Positions 26,900 through 38,624 are shown, counted from the first letter of the stretch. The stretch is DNA of 64,000 bases from Isoetes taiwanensis (GCA_021234155.1 JAJEKV010000031.1:14751748-14815747), one strand, 5' to 3'. The notes: generated by a model from the sequence alone, not told the origin. Translations and numbers: made by a program.

Positions 26900-27899
26900 G
26901 CCGGAAGTCTGAAGAAATTCTAAGCCATGCCAGAAGGAAGAAATCCTAAGCCATGCCTAAGTCCGAAGAAAGGCGTTTTTCTTTCAACATTTTCTTAAGC
27001 TTGAGAAGTCTGAAGCGTTTTCTTAAGCAGGGCTCTCTGTTCTTAAGCAGCTACTGTTTGGAGCTCTCTGTTCTTAAAGAAAATTTGTTTGTTTTTCTCG
27101 ATTTTGCTCTGTTTCTTGTCGATCTTGCCTGTTTCTTCACACTACTGGCACAATGCCGAAAATCGCCATCTTGCCCGCTTAAGGCATCCATCGCAGCTAC
27201 GCCGACACTCCATGCCGCCAGCTTAGATGCCACGGCATGTAATGCGACGCTATGCATTTATTACGCTTGTTAATTTTCGGCCGATTCCGCCAAAAAACTT
27301 TTCGCCACGACGCTAGCGGCCAAGGCTGCTGCCCGGCCGCCAGGCGTCGTCATTGGCAACGGCGTTTTTCCGTGAAATCCTCCCCGTAAATTATCCGCGA
27401 AAAGGCCGAGGTGGGCGACTCCGCCGAGGAGGCTTTGTCAATACTGCCAAGTTGAAGCTATGGAAGATGAATGCCACACCCTTCAGAGCTATCCAGTATA
27501 TGATGAAATTTGTATACGCTTATAATGAAGAACCACGCTCACGCCACCGCATGAGATGTTGAGCGACGCCGGCGATGCTAGGATCATACCTTCAAGAGGT
27601 CATGGATCGCCGCGATCAGCTCGATCCTCAGGCATTTGCATGATATGCATATATATCGTTTCCCCCTCATGATAGATGTCTGTCAGTTTGATAGCATTCT
27701 TATTCCTGTCATGGTTTTTCCGCTGAAAACCCTTCGGGATGGGGAATCCGGACAGTAATATGTCTGCCGCGTCTCCTTTTTGGGTCCCATAGGCCGATTG
27801 GTCTCCGTGGACGATAAAAGCTCCATTCTATTCCAATAATCTGTCCATCTACCTATAAAATAATGCCGACATCAGACAAATATTTACGTTCTTTTTATA
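26900..27899. other. GC-rich intergenic segment
   Basis: CpG dinucleotides are frequent from about 27150 to 27640. The open frames are short and overlap on both strands. No gene is recognised. Confidence 0.35.
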
Positions 27900-27927
27900 C
27901 TAGTAACAGTGCCCGGCGTTGCCGGGC
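27900..27927 (-). mobile_element. Helitron-like 3' terminus
   Basis: Read on the minus strand, a 7 bp GC hairpin (GCCCGGC-AAC-GCCGGGC) is followed seven bases later by CTAG and then T. Plant Helitrons end with a short GC hairpin shortly before CTRR and insert between A and T, so the layout fits. The 5' end would lie at a higher coordinate and could not be placed. Confidence 0.5.
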
Positions 27928-29478
27928 ATAGGTACAAATATAAATTAATGCGAAGCATTTGGTTGGATGGAACGGTGATTTTAGAGAGGATGCATAAATT
28001 TAGCAACAATATGTGACGCCAAGGAGACACCTTGATTAAATTGTGTTGTGTATGAATCTGAGAACGTGAACACATAGCATAATATACAATATTAGAGAAA
28101 ATAAACAATGCATAGCCTTGGATTCCTCTTCATTCCTTGTCAATATCAATATTTGTTCTGCTATTCCATCTTATAGTACCAAGATAAGACAAATACTATA
28201 TCCATTTCTCTAGGCATAAATGCAAATAGATGTTAACGCAAGGTATTGAATTGGATATGCAAATTTTGCATGCTATCACTCAGGTTTGTGAGGGTTGGCA
28301 ATGATAAGCTCCAAATACGTAGAGACTAAAGATTTGAATGTGCCTAGATCAAGGCCACAGTATCACATGGGACAATCTTGCACAGTTTATGGACTTTCCT
28401 TCTTGTATGTATCAAAATAAGTACTCTTTTGTAAAATGGATATTATTGTTAGTTAATATGTAGCAGGGTTTAGGTCATAATGGTTGCACAAAATTCTACT
28501 TTTGAATGATGCAACACCTCCGAAGGTTTATGTAGTATTACTCAGACCATTTCACATTTTGAAAGAGTACTTTATAAATTTTAAGGAAAATCTAATGGGA
28601 GTTCCAGTCCGTTCATTCTAGTATAGACGAATATATTTATTAGGAATAATCGAAAACATTTTGCAAATATCACATCAAATTTCACATCGTAAACTTTTTA
28701 GGATATGTGTAATTGCAAATCCCAAAGAGTTGGCATGTTCATTCCACCTAAACAAATTATCCTTTGATGTATTCTAAATCCTTCAGACCCCACAACATCT
28801 TCTAAGATCCTTGTGTGGATTTTTCCCTTTACAAAACCACCACATGCATTGCAGAAACCAAATGCCATGTAAGTGACATCCAATTTTACCATCAAACACA
28901 TCATCTGGCAGTGTTGTACAGTTGCATTTACATGTTGTTGCTCATATCTGCAGATATAGAATACCATATGCGCTAAACAAATTAACGTGAAAACTTGACA
29001 TTAGTTCAATAAAACCAACTAAAGAGATAAAACGAAGCCATCGATCCTAAAGCAACATCAAGATGTCATGCAAGAAAATAAACCTAAATGCGGGAAAAAG
29101 CTATAGATTTGCCAGATAACTGAAAATATTTTTGGGCCCAGTGTATTGTCTGCACAATATAGGTTATGAAGGGTTAAAAAAATTAACGACAACTTAGTAG
29201 GAAGCATGCAGTGAATGGTTCATGAATTAGAAGAATACCTCCAAAATACTGCAAACCTAGAACAACAAAAGAAATGTAGAGAGGAGCATCATCAGGAAAT
29301 GTAGGAAGAAACTCCTAATATCATTGAAAAAAGGAGCATCATGACGTGCCTGTGGAGAATTTAATCATGAAATATGATGCTCATTTCAATGAATCTTTAA
29401 CATCTGGCCATGAATAGTGCACAAATATTCAGCGATCTAGAAGCTAGTTTCTTCATGTGCACAGTTTTTTTTACATCA

Positions 29479-29620
29479 CCCAAAGGATCATGTTGTGGTG
29501 AAGTTGATTTTTGACAGATAAATGGTTCGTAGTAGCACGCAGAGTTATACCCAAAGGATCATGTTGCGGTGAAGTTGATTTTTGACAGATAAATGGTTCG
29601 TAGTAGCACGCAGAGTTATA
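29479..29620. repeat. 71 bp tandem duplication
   Basis: Units 29479-29549 and 29550-29620 are nearly identical (one T/C difference seen), so the duplication is young. Confidence 0.9.
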
Positions 29621-29704
29621 AAATCAGAGTACGGTGGATTCCATCTGCAAAAGGCAATGGAAACGTTTTTGTTCGAACACGCATTACAATTTATGAACTT
29701 GATG

Positions 29705-29856
29705 AATATTTTACATGCGTGTTAGTGAAGATCAGCAAAGGGGAAGTTTTGGTAATGTTGATTATCAACGAATGAACCTAAATATTTTACATGCATGTTA
29801 GTGAAGATCAACAAAAATGAAGTTTTGGTAATGCTGATTATCAACGAATGAACCTA
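29705..29856. repeat. 76 bp tandem duplication
   Basis: Units 29705-29780 and 29781-29856 share AATATTTTACATGC and most later bases. They are a little more diverged than the 71 bp pair just upstream. Confidence 0.85.
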
Positions 29857-32800
29857 AAAGCAGGGAAAGTTGTCAACAATAAAATGTTGAACAATCCTTT
29901 AGAGACCTATCTCTAGCTGGATCATTTATTTGCCATAGCCATATTCTATCTACTCAATCCCATATTCAACCTATTCAGTATGGTCGCTTCTATCCATCAT
30001 CCATGTCTAGCTTTTATTGTCTATCACTATTTACAATAATCTTACTGAAAAGTTCAGGAGATAGCAGAATCAGACATTAATATAAAAAAAACCGAGGAAC
30101 CATAATCTGCATCACTCTCTACCTTGGATCTGAATGTGCTGTTCCCACGGGAGAATATTGTTCACATGCAAAAACATATTTGAAAGGCTATGAAGACCTT
30201 CATATTTTAAAACCTTGGTACACAAAATCAAATGTTTAGTGCAAGTCTGTTGCACAACCACTATAAAACCTAGATCAAGACTTGCTATGAAGACTTCACA
30301 AAAGATCTGCAAAGTTGATTCTACCTAATGGAGTACAAACAGCTCGTCTGTGTTGGACTCCAACGTAGATTGTTGCAAGTCAAACGTACATAATGGAGCT
30401 GCAACTGAAGTTCAAAAAAATCAATCTGCAAAAAGAATGAAAGCTCAGCATTGAATTGGATGCTTGCAGCAGAAATGGAAAGTACATCCATGTTTTTAAA
30501 TCTTCAACTGTTATCTCAATGATGGACCGACAACCTATTGACACTACAATGAAGCAAGAGCCATCATATGTAATATTTCTAATGCCCTAGTGTGAAATAC
30601 TTCTTAGGTATTGATTAGTTATGATGCAGATGCTTAAACTCTAGAGATATAGGAGGGCATGGAAATGTGTAGAATGGTTCTACACAAATATGGATTAAAT
30701 TATTTGAACTTCTATAAAAATATTTAGCAAGACGAAGTGCAAAGAAAAAGCCAAATGCTACTACATACGAAGCTTTGTTGGCGGTTCAGGGAAGAGTTAG
30801 ATGGCTTAACGATATCTCCCAAGTACATGAAAGAGGTAAGCCTTGGGCATTCAAACATAGGAGGTCATAATATTGGAAAAAGGTACATGTTCGTCCTACT
30901 TGTATCCTCACATGTCCTGGAATTTATTGTTAACATCTTGAAAAACCTTGAAAACAATACTGCTAGCAATTTACACCAGGACGTTAACATCCTAGCATGA
31001 GAAACATCATAGCATGACACTTCTCTGATACATCATATGAGTAACAGTACACTACTATAAAGAATTCAAAAAATCTTTAACCAAGTCAGGCACAAACCTG
31101 TTACATTCTATGTTATCTGTATATATACACATAGACAGCCAGCTGGTGTTGATGCTCTGATGCTCTTAATACCTCCTTGCTGTCAATCTAAGTATCAGAT
31201 AAATTAGGCATGGATGACTTGATAAGAAAATCAGCATGTCCCAACCCTATGTTACATTAGATAAAATGGATATGGATGTGTGCCTTGATTAGAAAAACTA
31301 AAGAGAGCTTGCCTCAACTAATTTAACAAAATATTCAGAAGACTGCAAGTTAAAAATGGGATTACATATACTTAGATTTAATCACTGTATAATATGCAAG
31401 TCTTCTTCGCCAAAATGGTTTTGATAATATATGGATCCTTCTAGAATTTAAACTCTTAATCTCAAGTAAAAAGAAAGGCAGTGTGTCCTTTTTCTAGCAC
31501 AGAGGAGTTTAAAACATCAGGCACAACAAAACAAAGGAGATGAGATGCCACATATATAGCAAAGACGTGCACAATAATTTGCTGTTGTGCCTATTTTTCA
31601 CCTCCAATAGGACATGACTATAGGTGGTCAGACATCCTAATGTAATACATTCAGGCAAGAACCCAATCTAATATATTTAGGCAAGAACTTGTGTAATGTT
31701 CTTAATGCCAACAAATCAAAACTTGCCTATTTAGATTACCAGGGTCTTTGAGAGCAATGTTTCTATATGGGAAATCTTCCAAGCAAATATAGATGTAGTC
31801 AGAATTGAAAACAAATTGTTTCAATTAGCCAAAAGAAAATAGAGCAAAGACGTACCTTATCGTCAGATGCAATAGAGGAGATGTCACATGATGATTATAG
31901 CTGAAGGTGGTTGGGGGGATCTCGAAAATCAGCTTAAAGAAAAGAGCAGATCATTCTCCTAGATGCTTCTTCACCGAAAGATCTGCACGTGAAAGACAAA
32001 TCAATTAAACAAAGGCATTTTCTCAATTAGTGGAATGGATCCACATTTTTTGAATCTATTTTAAAAGAAAATATAGCAGCTCACACTGATGTATGCAAGC
32101 TTGTCCCTGAATTTATCAAATAAAAACGTATCAACTTACACTGATCTATGCAAGCTGATTGCACTCTTTATCTTATGGTTAAATCATTAGAGGTCACATG
32201 TGGTCCACCTGAAAGCAACCCAGCAGCGTTCCTTGTCAAAATATTACCTAGCTGGAGCGATGAGACCTGAGGCTGGAATAACCCTAGCATAACTGCAAGA
32301 AAATCCACAAAATTCCACATAAGAGTCCCACCAGAGAAGTAGCTTATGTCTTTGCCATGGGAAAACCGTCCCGGGGTAAATGGCCAAGGATTTCGAATCT
32401 AGCCATTTCTTCTACTCCAAAACATAGGCAACAACGAAACCTCCTATGCTTCTTGAACTATGCCTTGTATGCCTTCTCAAGAGTCTTGCATGCATAGCAT
32501 GCAACCCAGCCATGAGAGAAAGACCTAAGGATTTGCATGCAACCAAGGAGCACCTAGATTCTGCCGCTCACACACCGGATTGGTATTAGCAGTAGTTCTA
32601 ATCTAAAACGGGACCAAAACGTGGCTCTCATGCCATGCCCATGCGGCCACAAATTGGGGACGGATAGCTTGACATGAAAAGCCACAGCCCAATTTTTGGA
32701 ATACTGAAAAACTTTTCCGTCACCAAAAACCCCACAACCTTAGAAAACTAACCTTAAAAAAAAATCTAAAAAGTTTTCCACTTGCCGGAAAAACCAAATT

Positions 32801-32941
32801 TAAACAATAGATTAATTTAAATTATACCTATAGCTCCAGACAGAAGAAAGAGGATATGTGCTGCAAATGCAAAAATTGGTTGCTTTGTCTCCATAAACGA
32901 TTACTCAATGGAGAAAAATAGAATGGTCATTAAAAAACAGA

Positions 32942-34109
32942 ATGAAATTTGATTTTGGGAATTTGTTGAAGGATAAGATAAACCACTTGCAAGTAAAAGG
33001 AAACGGGACTTTCTGCTTTACGAATCAGAATGCACATGGTAAGAGCATAGTAGACTATGTAATTCTGAACGATCGAGCAGTAGAAAGAGTAGTAGGACTA
33101 ATGCTACAGGACTGGCCGACTGGAAAAAGGGAAAGTCATAGACCGATCAAATTAACACTCAAAGGGGGTGGGACGACACAGATCAATAACACAGGGGAAA
33201 AGGAGGAAGAGAAAGCGAGGATGAGGATCCAATTTCAAGAAAAATACACAGATACATTCATACAAACGGTCAGAGGAAATGGGAAAATGGGAATGGGGAA
33301 AACACAATGCGAATGACAATGGTAATACACTCAATGACATCATGGTGAGAGTAGCAACAGAGGTATTCGGGAAAAAGAACAGAACCAGAAAGAATAGGGC
33401 TTTCAAGGCATCAGTATGGTACGATGACGAGTGCAGAGAACAAAAAAGAAAAACCAAAGAGCACATAGGGAAGGAGACCGAAGATTTTGGAGGGGATTCA
33501 AAAGGAGGGGAGAATATGAAAACAGGGAGTGAGCAGGACAATATTGGAACAACCGGATGGGAGAAATACCTGGAGAAATTGTATAAGACAGGGGCACCCT
33601 TTGTATCAATACCAATGCTGCAGGATTCGGATAAACCATGCTTCAACATGCAAGAGGTAATGGTAGCCCTAAACAGGATGGCTAACCACAAAGCCCCGGA
33701 TCTATACGGTCTGACCGTGGAATTACTGAAATGTGCTGAGACAGAAATTGGCAGACAGGTCACGGACATTTTCAACGGGATAATACATACACAGACAGGT
33801 GGACGTACAATAGAGTCATACCTCTACATAAGGCAGGAAGCAGGCAAGATCCAGGAAACTATAGAACAATAATGGTGAGTTCCATTTTCGCAAAATGGTT
33901 CGGAAAGGCACTGGACAACAAATTAAAGAAATGGGCAGAAAAGGGAAACATGAGAGCACAAGAGCAAGCAGGATTCAGGCCGGAACACTGAACCACAGAC
34001 CATCTAGTAACCCTTCGGATATTAATAGAACAGAACAAAGCACAAGGAAGCAAGATCATCTGCTGTTTTGTAGATTTCAGGAAAGTATTCGACACGGCTG
34101 TTTTGATCG
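32942..34109 (+). pseudogene. LINE fragment: end of endonuclease and first half of reverse transcriptase
   Basis: Frame 32942-33316 contains GKSIVDYVILNDRAVERV, the end of the endonuclease. 33279-33872 contains NHKAPDLYGLTVELLKCAE. A further frame near 33860-34095 reads YRTIMVSSIFAKW, QEQAGFRP and VDFRKVFDT, the first RT blocks. These match the LINE at 11.3-14.3 kb in order and wording, so it is the same lineage. The copy lacks its catalytic YADD part and tail. Several frame changes show it is old. Confidence 0.85.
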
Positions 34110-34197
34110 TGGATCTCTTTGAATCTCTTCATCACCACTACAAGGGGGATATCCACAGGGAGCTCTTGGCACGGAGGAGTGCTATCTTGGCGTGGTC

Positions 34198-34424
34198 TGT
34201 TAAGAATAATGATCGTATAGATCAATGTAGACATACGGGTGTTGTGGCGTATACAGATGAGGTGGACTGTCATGTTGGCAATCCATACTAAGAGTCACAA
34301 CTGTACCCAACAGTCACGTCTATTAGGATGAACAATCATCATCCGTCCTATATGTATGCTACGTTGAGAGCTATTCTCAACCAGTCATCTCAACATCATT
34401 CTCTACAGTTTTGCTATTTTAAGA
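34198..34424 (+). repeat. Left LTR
   Basis: It starts TGTTAAGAATA and ends in TTTTAAGA. The usual terminal CA is not seen, but the primer site and the duplication fix the ends. Confidence 0.92.
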
Positions 34425-34436
34425 TGGTATCAGAGC
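34425..34436 (+). promoter_or_regulatory. Primer binding site for initiator tRNA-Met
   Basis: TGGTATCAGAGC is the standard plant iMet primer site and directly abuts the LTR. Confidence 0.95.
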
Positions 34437-34510
34437 TACGGCTCTTGATCTGATCATGGAAGACCTGTGGGGGAAGGCTCTAGAAGACCTGGAGAAGAAG
34501 GTTATAGAAT

Positions 34511-35158
34511 ATGGTCTTAGGAGAGAAGATGATCATTGTACAATCAAGAAGGGCTGACGAATTTGCAAGCTTTGCAAATCTAATCTATCTATGGATAGTA
34601 GGATGCTTGGCAGAAGTAAGAATTTTTTTTGAAGAATATGATGGCTCCGGAAGCCAGAAAGAAGCTCCATTCTCACAAGAGACATCTTGTGCAGATGTGG
34701 GCATATCAGGAAGTGCAAACAATTGCCATGGATATACTGGAGTTGAGCGAGAGGATCCAAGATTGGTCCTGAAGTCTGCTACAGTATCTATTGGGTTGAA
34801 AAGCCCTGTTGTGGCAGAAATCGCTTCACAGAAAGCCAAGAATATGGCATTCAAACAGACCCAAAATCAATGGGGTCTAATGCCAGAAGAAAAGAAGCCC
34901 ATGGAAATGCAGTTCAAGCATGCAGATACGGCTGAATTAGAAGGCGAATTAGAATTGATGGATGAGGAGGCATGGACGAATTTGGAGGACATGCTCAGGG
35001 CCATGATTGAAGCAATGGCCAAGGAATTTCCAGAAGAAGAAGTTCTTGAAGAAACATTTTATTCCCTGATGTCATTGACAGGAATTGAATCTGCAGAAGA
35101 AGAAATTAAGCACTGCAATAAAAGTACGTTCGGATTGCAGGATCAGAGATGCTTGTGA
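34511..35158 (+). CDS. Acidic ORF of the LTR element, not Gag-like
   Basis: A 215 aa frame lies shortly after the primer site. An earlier short frame from ATG 34456 (MEDLWGKALEDLEKKVIEYG) stops after about 34 codons and may be its original N-terminus. The protein is rich in Glu and Met in its second half (EELEGELELMDEEAW-like composition, EAMAKEFPEEEVLEETFYSL). No CCHC knuckle, protease or RT motif is visible. Its position is that of gag, but I cannot assign it to a known family. Confidence 0.45.
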   Translation: MVLGEKMIIVQSRRADEFASFANLIYLWIVGCLAEVRIFFEEYDGSGSQKEAPFSQETSCADVGISGSANNCHGYTGVEREDPRLVLKSATVSIGLKSPVVAEIASQKAKNMAFKQTQNQWGLMPEEKKPMEMQFKHADTAELEGELELMDEEAWTNLEDMLRAMIEAMAKEFPEEEVLEETFYSLMSLTGIESAEEEIKHCNKSTFGLQDQRCL

Positions 35159-36104
35159 CGGGGTCGTGATTACAAGACCCAAATTTGCTGCTGTCAAGAA
35201 GAACATGGCTGCTATTGTAATGGCCGTGGAGATGCAGCCCTGCTGTAAGAGTTTCGATGGAGATGAAGATGCACTCCTTGAAGATACTATGATAAGGTAT
35301 TCTATTGAAGCAAGAAAATTATTTCATAAGGAAGAAACCAAGCAAACAATGGCAACATGGGAGAAGAAAACAAATACATCAGTTGAAGGAGAAGTCGCAG
35401 ATGGAACTGGATGGATGCATGCAAAGTTATTGCCGCCAACAGAAATAAGCCAATATATTTTCGCCGTTGGAGATTATGGGAAAGATATTCTTGTAAAAAT
35501 AGTGGAGAGAAAAGCTCATTGTGAAGAGTCATTTCTTGATATTGGAAAAGCAGATTGGACGAATGCATCCAATTCACAACAGGAACTTCATGCAAGAGCA
35601 GAGATGTGGGAAGACCTCTGTAACGACTCCAGAAGAAGATTAGGCGTCCGAATGGAAAGCAAACCGAAGATCTGGCAAGGTATCATGGCCGGAAATGGAG
35701 GGACGCAGCCGTTCTTACCTGGACGAAAACCTAATCAGGTTTTGTTGGCTATTTCAAATAATGACGTGGCGGTTATTGCACATAAACAATGCGACACAGA
35801 GAGCAGCGATTTGTGCCGACTGAAGCGTGCCCAAAAATATCAGGCATCTGCCGAGTTTGCTGATGGTTTTCAGATACAAGGATTTAATCCTTATGCAATT
35901 AACGGCAGGACGCAGCCTGGTAAGTATTCCTGTGATTTATGCAATAAAGAACTAAGGGCTGGTGATCTTGGAATAATCAGCCAAGGCCAAATAAATTCTC
36001 AATGGCATAATGGATCATTCATGCACAATGGGAGAAGCTTAGATCGTCCTCGTGTGAAGCTTAAGAAGAAGAGACATCCTTGTGGACATCTAGAGTATGG
36101 TTGA
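35085..36104 (+). CDS. Second ORF of the LTR element, function unknown
   Basis: A 339 aa frame overlaps the previous ORF by 74 bp in the +1 register. The two may have been a single protein split by a frameshift. It contains a Cys pair near the C-terminus (YSCDLCNKELRAGDLGI) and a basic end (RVKLKKKRHPCGH) that could form a small metal-binding site. It shows no polymerase or integrase signature. Carrying such a long frame in a 2.6 kb element is unusual. Confidence 0.45.
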   Translation: MNLQKKKLSTAIKVRSDCRIRDACDGVVITRPKFAAVKKNMAAIVMAVEMQPCCKSFDGDEDALLEDTMIRYSIEARKLFHKEETKQTMATWEKKTNTSVEGEVADGTGWMHAKLLPPTEISQYIFAVGDYGKDILVKIVERKAHCEESFLDIGKADWTNASNSQQELHARAEMWEDLCNDSRRRLGVRMESKPKIWQGIMAGNGGTQPFLPGRKPNQVLLAISNNDVAVIAHKQCDTESSDLCRLKRAQKYQASAEFADGFQIQGFNPYAINGRTQPGKYSCDLCNKELRAGDLGIISQGQINSQWHNGSFMHNGRSLDRPRVKLKKKRHPCGHLEYG

Positions 36105-36229
36105 TAAGGAAGATATATCCTTTTGTAAGTACCATATATAAAATGGGTGTCGTATATGTCTAAATAGTCCTAGTGTGTGAGGCCCCAATGTAATTGATCT
36201 TTAGCAGTTCAGATGCTTAGATCAACGGG

Positions 36230-36401
36230 GAGAAATTGCCAATTAATATGATCTAGGCATCCTCACTTCTTATGATAGGACTAGAGAGTCAATTTGAATT
36301 TTTCTAGTTGGAGTTGAGAAATTGCCAATTAATATGATCTAGGCATCCTCACTTCTTATGATAGGACTAGAGAGTCAATCTAAATTTTTCTAGTTGCAGT
36401 T
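36230..36401. repeat. 86 bp tandem duplication inside the LTR element
   Basis: Units 36230-36315 and 36316-36401 start GAGAAATTGCCAATTAATAT and are almost identical. Confidence 0.9.
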
Positions 36402-36538
36402 TTAGAACTCCCCACATCATTGAAAGATGTGCCGTCCAAAGCCATCTAGATGTGTTCAAGGTTGAGCATTAAGGGGGAGTAGAAAACTACTAGGGAAGTT
36501 CAAATTAAACCCTCATTGATCTATTGATCAAGGGGAAG

Positions 36539-36765
36539 TGTTAAGAATAGTGATTGTATAGATCAATGTAGACATACGGGTGTTGTGGCGTATACAGATG
36601 AGGTGGACTGCCATGTTGGCAATCCATACTAAGAGTCACAACTGTACCCAATAGTCATGTCTATTAGGCTGAACAGTCATCATCCATCCTATATGTATGC
36701 TATGTTGAGAGCTATTCTCAACCAGTCATCTTAATATCATTCTCTACAGTTTTGCTATTTTAAGA
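36539..36765 (+). repeat. Right LTR
   Basis: It aligns end to end with 34198-34424 at the same length, with about 11 substitutions, mostly C/T and A/G. Confidence 0.92.
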
Positions 36766-36925
36766 TGGTCGCTTGCTAGAGGAAGATGGAGATGCCATCG
36801 GAGCGATGAGAATACAGACGGCGGAAGTGGAAGATGAGCAGAAGGCGGAAGGCAGAAGAGGATCAGAGGTCGAAGGCAAGATAGAAGGTCTTCTATTTAT
36901 AAGATAGATTTCATAGTAGCTTGAG

Positions 36926-36987
36926 TCACACGGCGCGAAGGATGCCGTTGGTTAGGAAAATGGACCGTTGCTTCTCGCGTCGTGTGA
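36926..36987. repeat. Palindrome 1, arm TCACACGGCGCGAAG
   Basis: The left arm 36926-36940 pairs with 36971-36987, whose reverse complement is TCACACGACGCGAGAAG. The arms are about 30 bp apart. The same arm occurs in two further palindromes at 37045 and 40626. Confidence 0.85.
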
Positions 36988-37044
36988 GGAATAAATAAAT
37001 TAATTGTTTTTTTCCAATAATATTTCATTTCTTCCAGAGAAATA

Positions 37045-37106
37045 TCACACGACGCGAAAGCTCGTGTTCATCAGAAAATCAGACTGATGTATTTCGCGTG
37101 ATGTGA
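37045..37106. repeat. Palindrome 2, arm TCACACGACGCGAAA
   Basis: The arm 37045-37059 pairs with 37092-37106 at 13 of 15 positions. An inner CATCAG/CTGATG stem strengthens the hairpin. It lies about 100 bp beyond the stop of the minus-strand ORF 37209-37517. Confidence 0.85.
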
Positions 37107-37208
37107 ATAAATACAAATAAAATAATTTTTATTAATAATTTCGGTGATACAATCTATACATAAGTAATTTTACTGATACAAGTTCGAAAATATATAACTT
37201 CCAATTTT

Positions 37209-37517
37209 TCAAGCTTCGTCGTCAATTTCATGCTCTTTCAATCCCCTGCCGCACTGATCCAACAAGGCAATGACACCCATGTTATCGACCCCAGCTTCCA
37301 ACCTTGGGTGATTCAAGCCAGCAGCTAAAAGCTTTAACATATTGCTTGCCCGCAGACCGGCTTGGTCATCAAAATATTGTAACACAACATCCCGCCGAAT
37401 TGCTATCACCCTTTCAGTGTTTGATGCCAATTGGGAAATGGTTCCCGAACATGCATAATGCACGGATGTAATAGACAAACTCTGCACCTTTTGGACTGAA
37501 AGTTCTGCTGAAGACAA
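37209..37517 (-). CDS. Hypothetical protein, 102 aa
   Basis: This uninterrupted minus-strand frame shows sensible protein composition (VIAIRRDVVLQYFDDQAG, ASNMLKLLAAGLNHP) and an acidic end (HEIDDEA). I do not recognise it. A second frame at 37741-37529 just upstream (CEEDNLEGSYLWEVDDFSC) may be part of the same gene, joined by an intron or a frame break. It is the last member of a run of minus-strand ORFs from 40.8 kb down, and two palindromes follow it. Confidence 0.35.
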   Translation of the reverse strand: MSSAELSVQKVQSLSITSVHYACSGTISQLASNTERVIAIRRDVVLQYFDDQAGLRASNMLKLLAAGLNHPRLEAGVDNMGVIALLDQCGRGLKEHEIDDEA

Positions 37518-37748
37518 TTATCTTCCCATTAACGAATCTTCAGATATATCGTAACAATGTGGAGTCCTTCAATCTTTCCTGTCCCCCGCGTGTGTCGGCA
37601 AGAAAAATCATCTACTTCCCACAAATAAGACCCCTCAAGGTTATCTTCTTCACATTTCTCCTCATCCATGAGGCTTATCTTTGCCCTTGATTGATTTGAA
37701 GGGCACCGCCAAACCTGTAGATCCTGTTGGCAGCTTTGCACGGAGACG

Positions 37749-38624
37749 CTAGAATTCTTCTTCCGTTGGCAGATTCATCTCCTCTTGAGCATATCGAGAC
37801 TCCAGCCTCTCATAGGCTTCTTTAAGCTTTATAGCATTGCCGGTATAAGAAGACACTTCAAACATCTCTTTGTCCAAGTCCTCTACAAAATCTAGGCCTA
37901 GGTTTACCCATTCGGCCAAGGTACCGATAAGCTCGTCTTCCCTAGCACACATTCGTAACAAAGACGGGTTCCTCAGTATATCACTTAGCAATAAGTATTC
38001 TTTGCCGTCCACTAAAATTGGCGTTATGTCAGACAACTTCTTTTCATCCTCATCCTCATCCTCGTCACCTTCAGAATCATCTTCCTCCTCTGGTTCACCC
38101 AAGGCCAGTGCATCGATGCCAAAACTCCTACATTCTTGCTCTTCTTCTTGTAGATCTATCTCCATTTCTACGTCATAATCAGCATCATCACACATAACTG
38201 ACCCCCCTTGGCTTAAAGATTTCATTGTTTCCAGTGTATCTTTGATTTGGCCGAGCATAATGCAACTCGCGAATGCAAACAACAAAGAGATATAAGTTAC
38301 CTTCTTAAGTACAAGGACGCAGCCAGGAGGAGCCCGCTACGCAGCATTCTTGAAAAACGTCTTCGCTGCTTGCAAATGGGAAGCCACTTTCTCTAGAGCT
38401 GGTTTTGGAATCCACGACCCAGGAACATCTGCAAAGGACGTCCGATGAGCCCAAGCGGTCCGGCTGAAAGCTAAAGCAACCTCGCGATAGCATCCAAGCT
38501 CGCCACTGTTTCCCATGATGTCCAACTCCTTATAATAGAACGGATATATCGCAGTCGGCGCAACTTCCTCGTTGTCATGTGGGGCAGATGCATACCATTC
38601 CAGGAACTTCACATAACAACCCAT
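37749..38624 (-). pseudogene. Hypothetical acidic protein with one in-frame TAG
   Basis: Two frames, 38624-38337 and 38285-37749, lie in the same register and are separated only by TAG at 38337-38339. Read together they make about 291 codons. The first part includes FLEWYASAPHDNEEVAPTAI and SGELGCYREVALAFSRTAW. The second has a strongly acidic stretch (EEEDDSEGDEDEDEDEKK) followed by a helical part (YLLLSDILRNPSLLRMCARE). Alternatively an intron removes the stop: a GTAACT donor-like site lies after it near 38300. The acidic stretch resembles histone-chaperone tails in composition only. No family is recognised. Confidence 0.4.

Larger units (their letters stand above)
27928..32941. other. 5 kb AT-rich region without recognisable genes
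   Basis: Only scattered frames below 90 codons are present, none with domain features. It may be the body of the Helitron whose end lies at 27900, plus ordinary intergenic DNA. Two tandem duplications are listed separately. Confidence 0.4.
34198..36765 (+). mobile_element. Non-autonomous LTR retrotransposon (2.57 kb, LARD/TRIM type)
   Basis: Two 227 bp LTRs flank 2.1 kb of internal DNA. A perfect initiator-tRNA-Met primer site (TGGTATCAGAGC, 34425-34436) directly follows the left LTR, and a purine tract (AAGGGGAAG, 36530-36538) directly precedes the right one. TGGTC flanks both ends (34193-34197 and 36766-36770), a perfect 5 bp duplication. No protease, RT or integrase is present, so it needs an autonomous partner. 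The LTRs differ at about 11 of 227 positions, so this is an older insertion than the gypsy element at 54 kb. Confidence 0.93.

Noticed and set aside
27139-27165. CACTACTGGCACAATGCC as a possible CACTA transposon end
   Set aside because: No matching inverted end (ending in CCAGTAGTG) or three-base duplication could be found in the window.
33152-33775. 207-codon minus-strand frame
   Set aside because: Antisense shadow of the LINE endonuclease/RT fragment on the plus strand.
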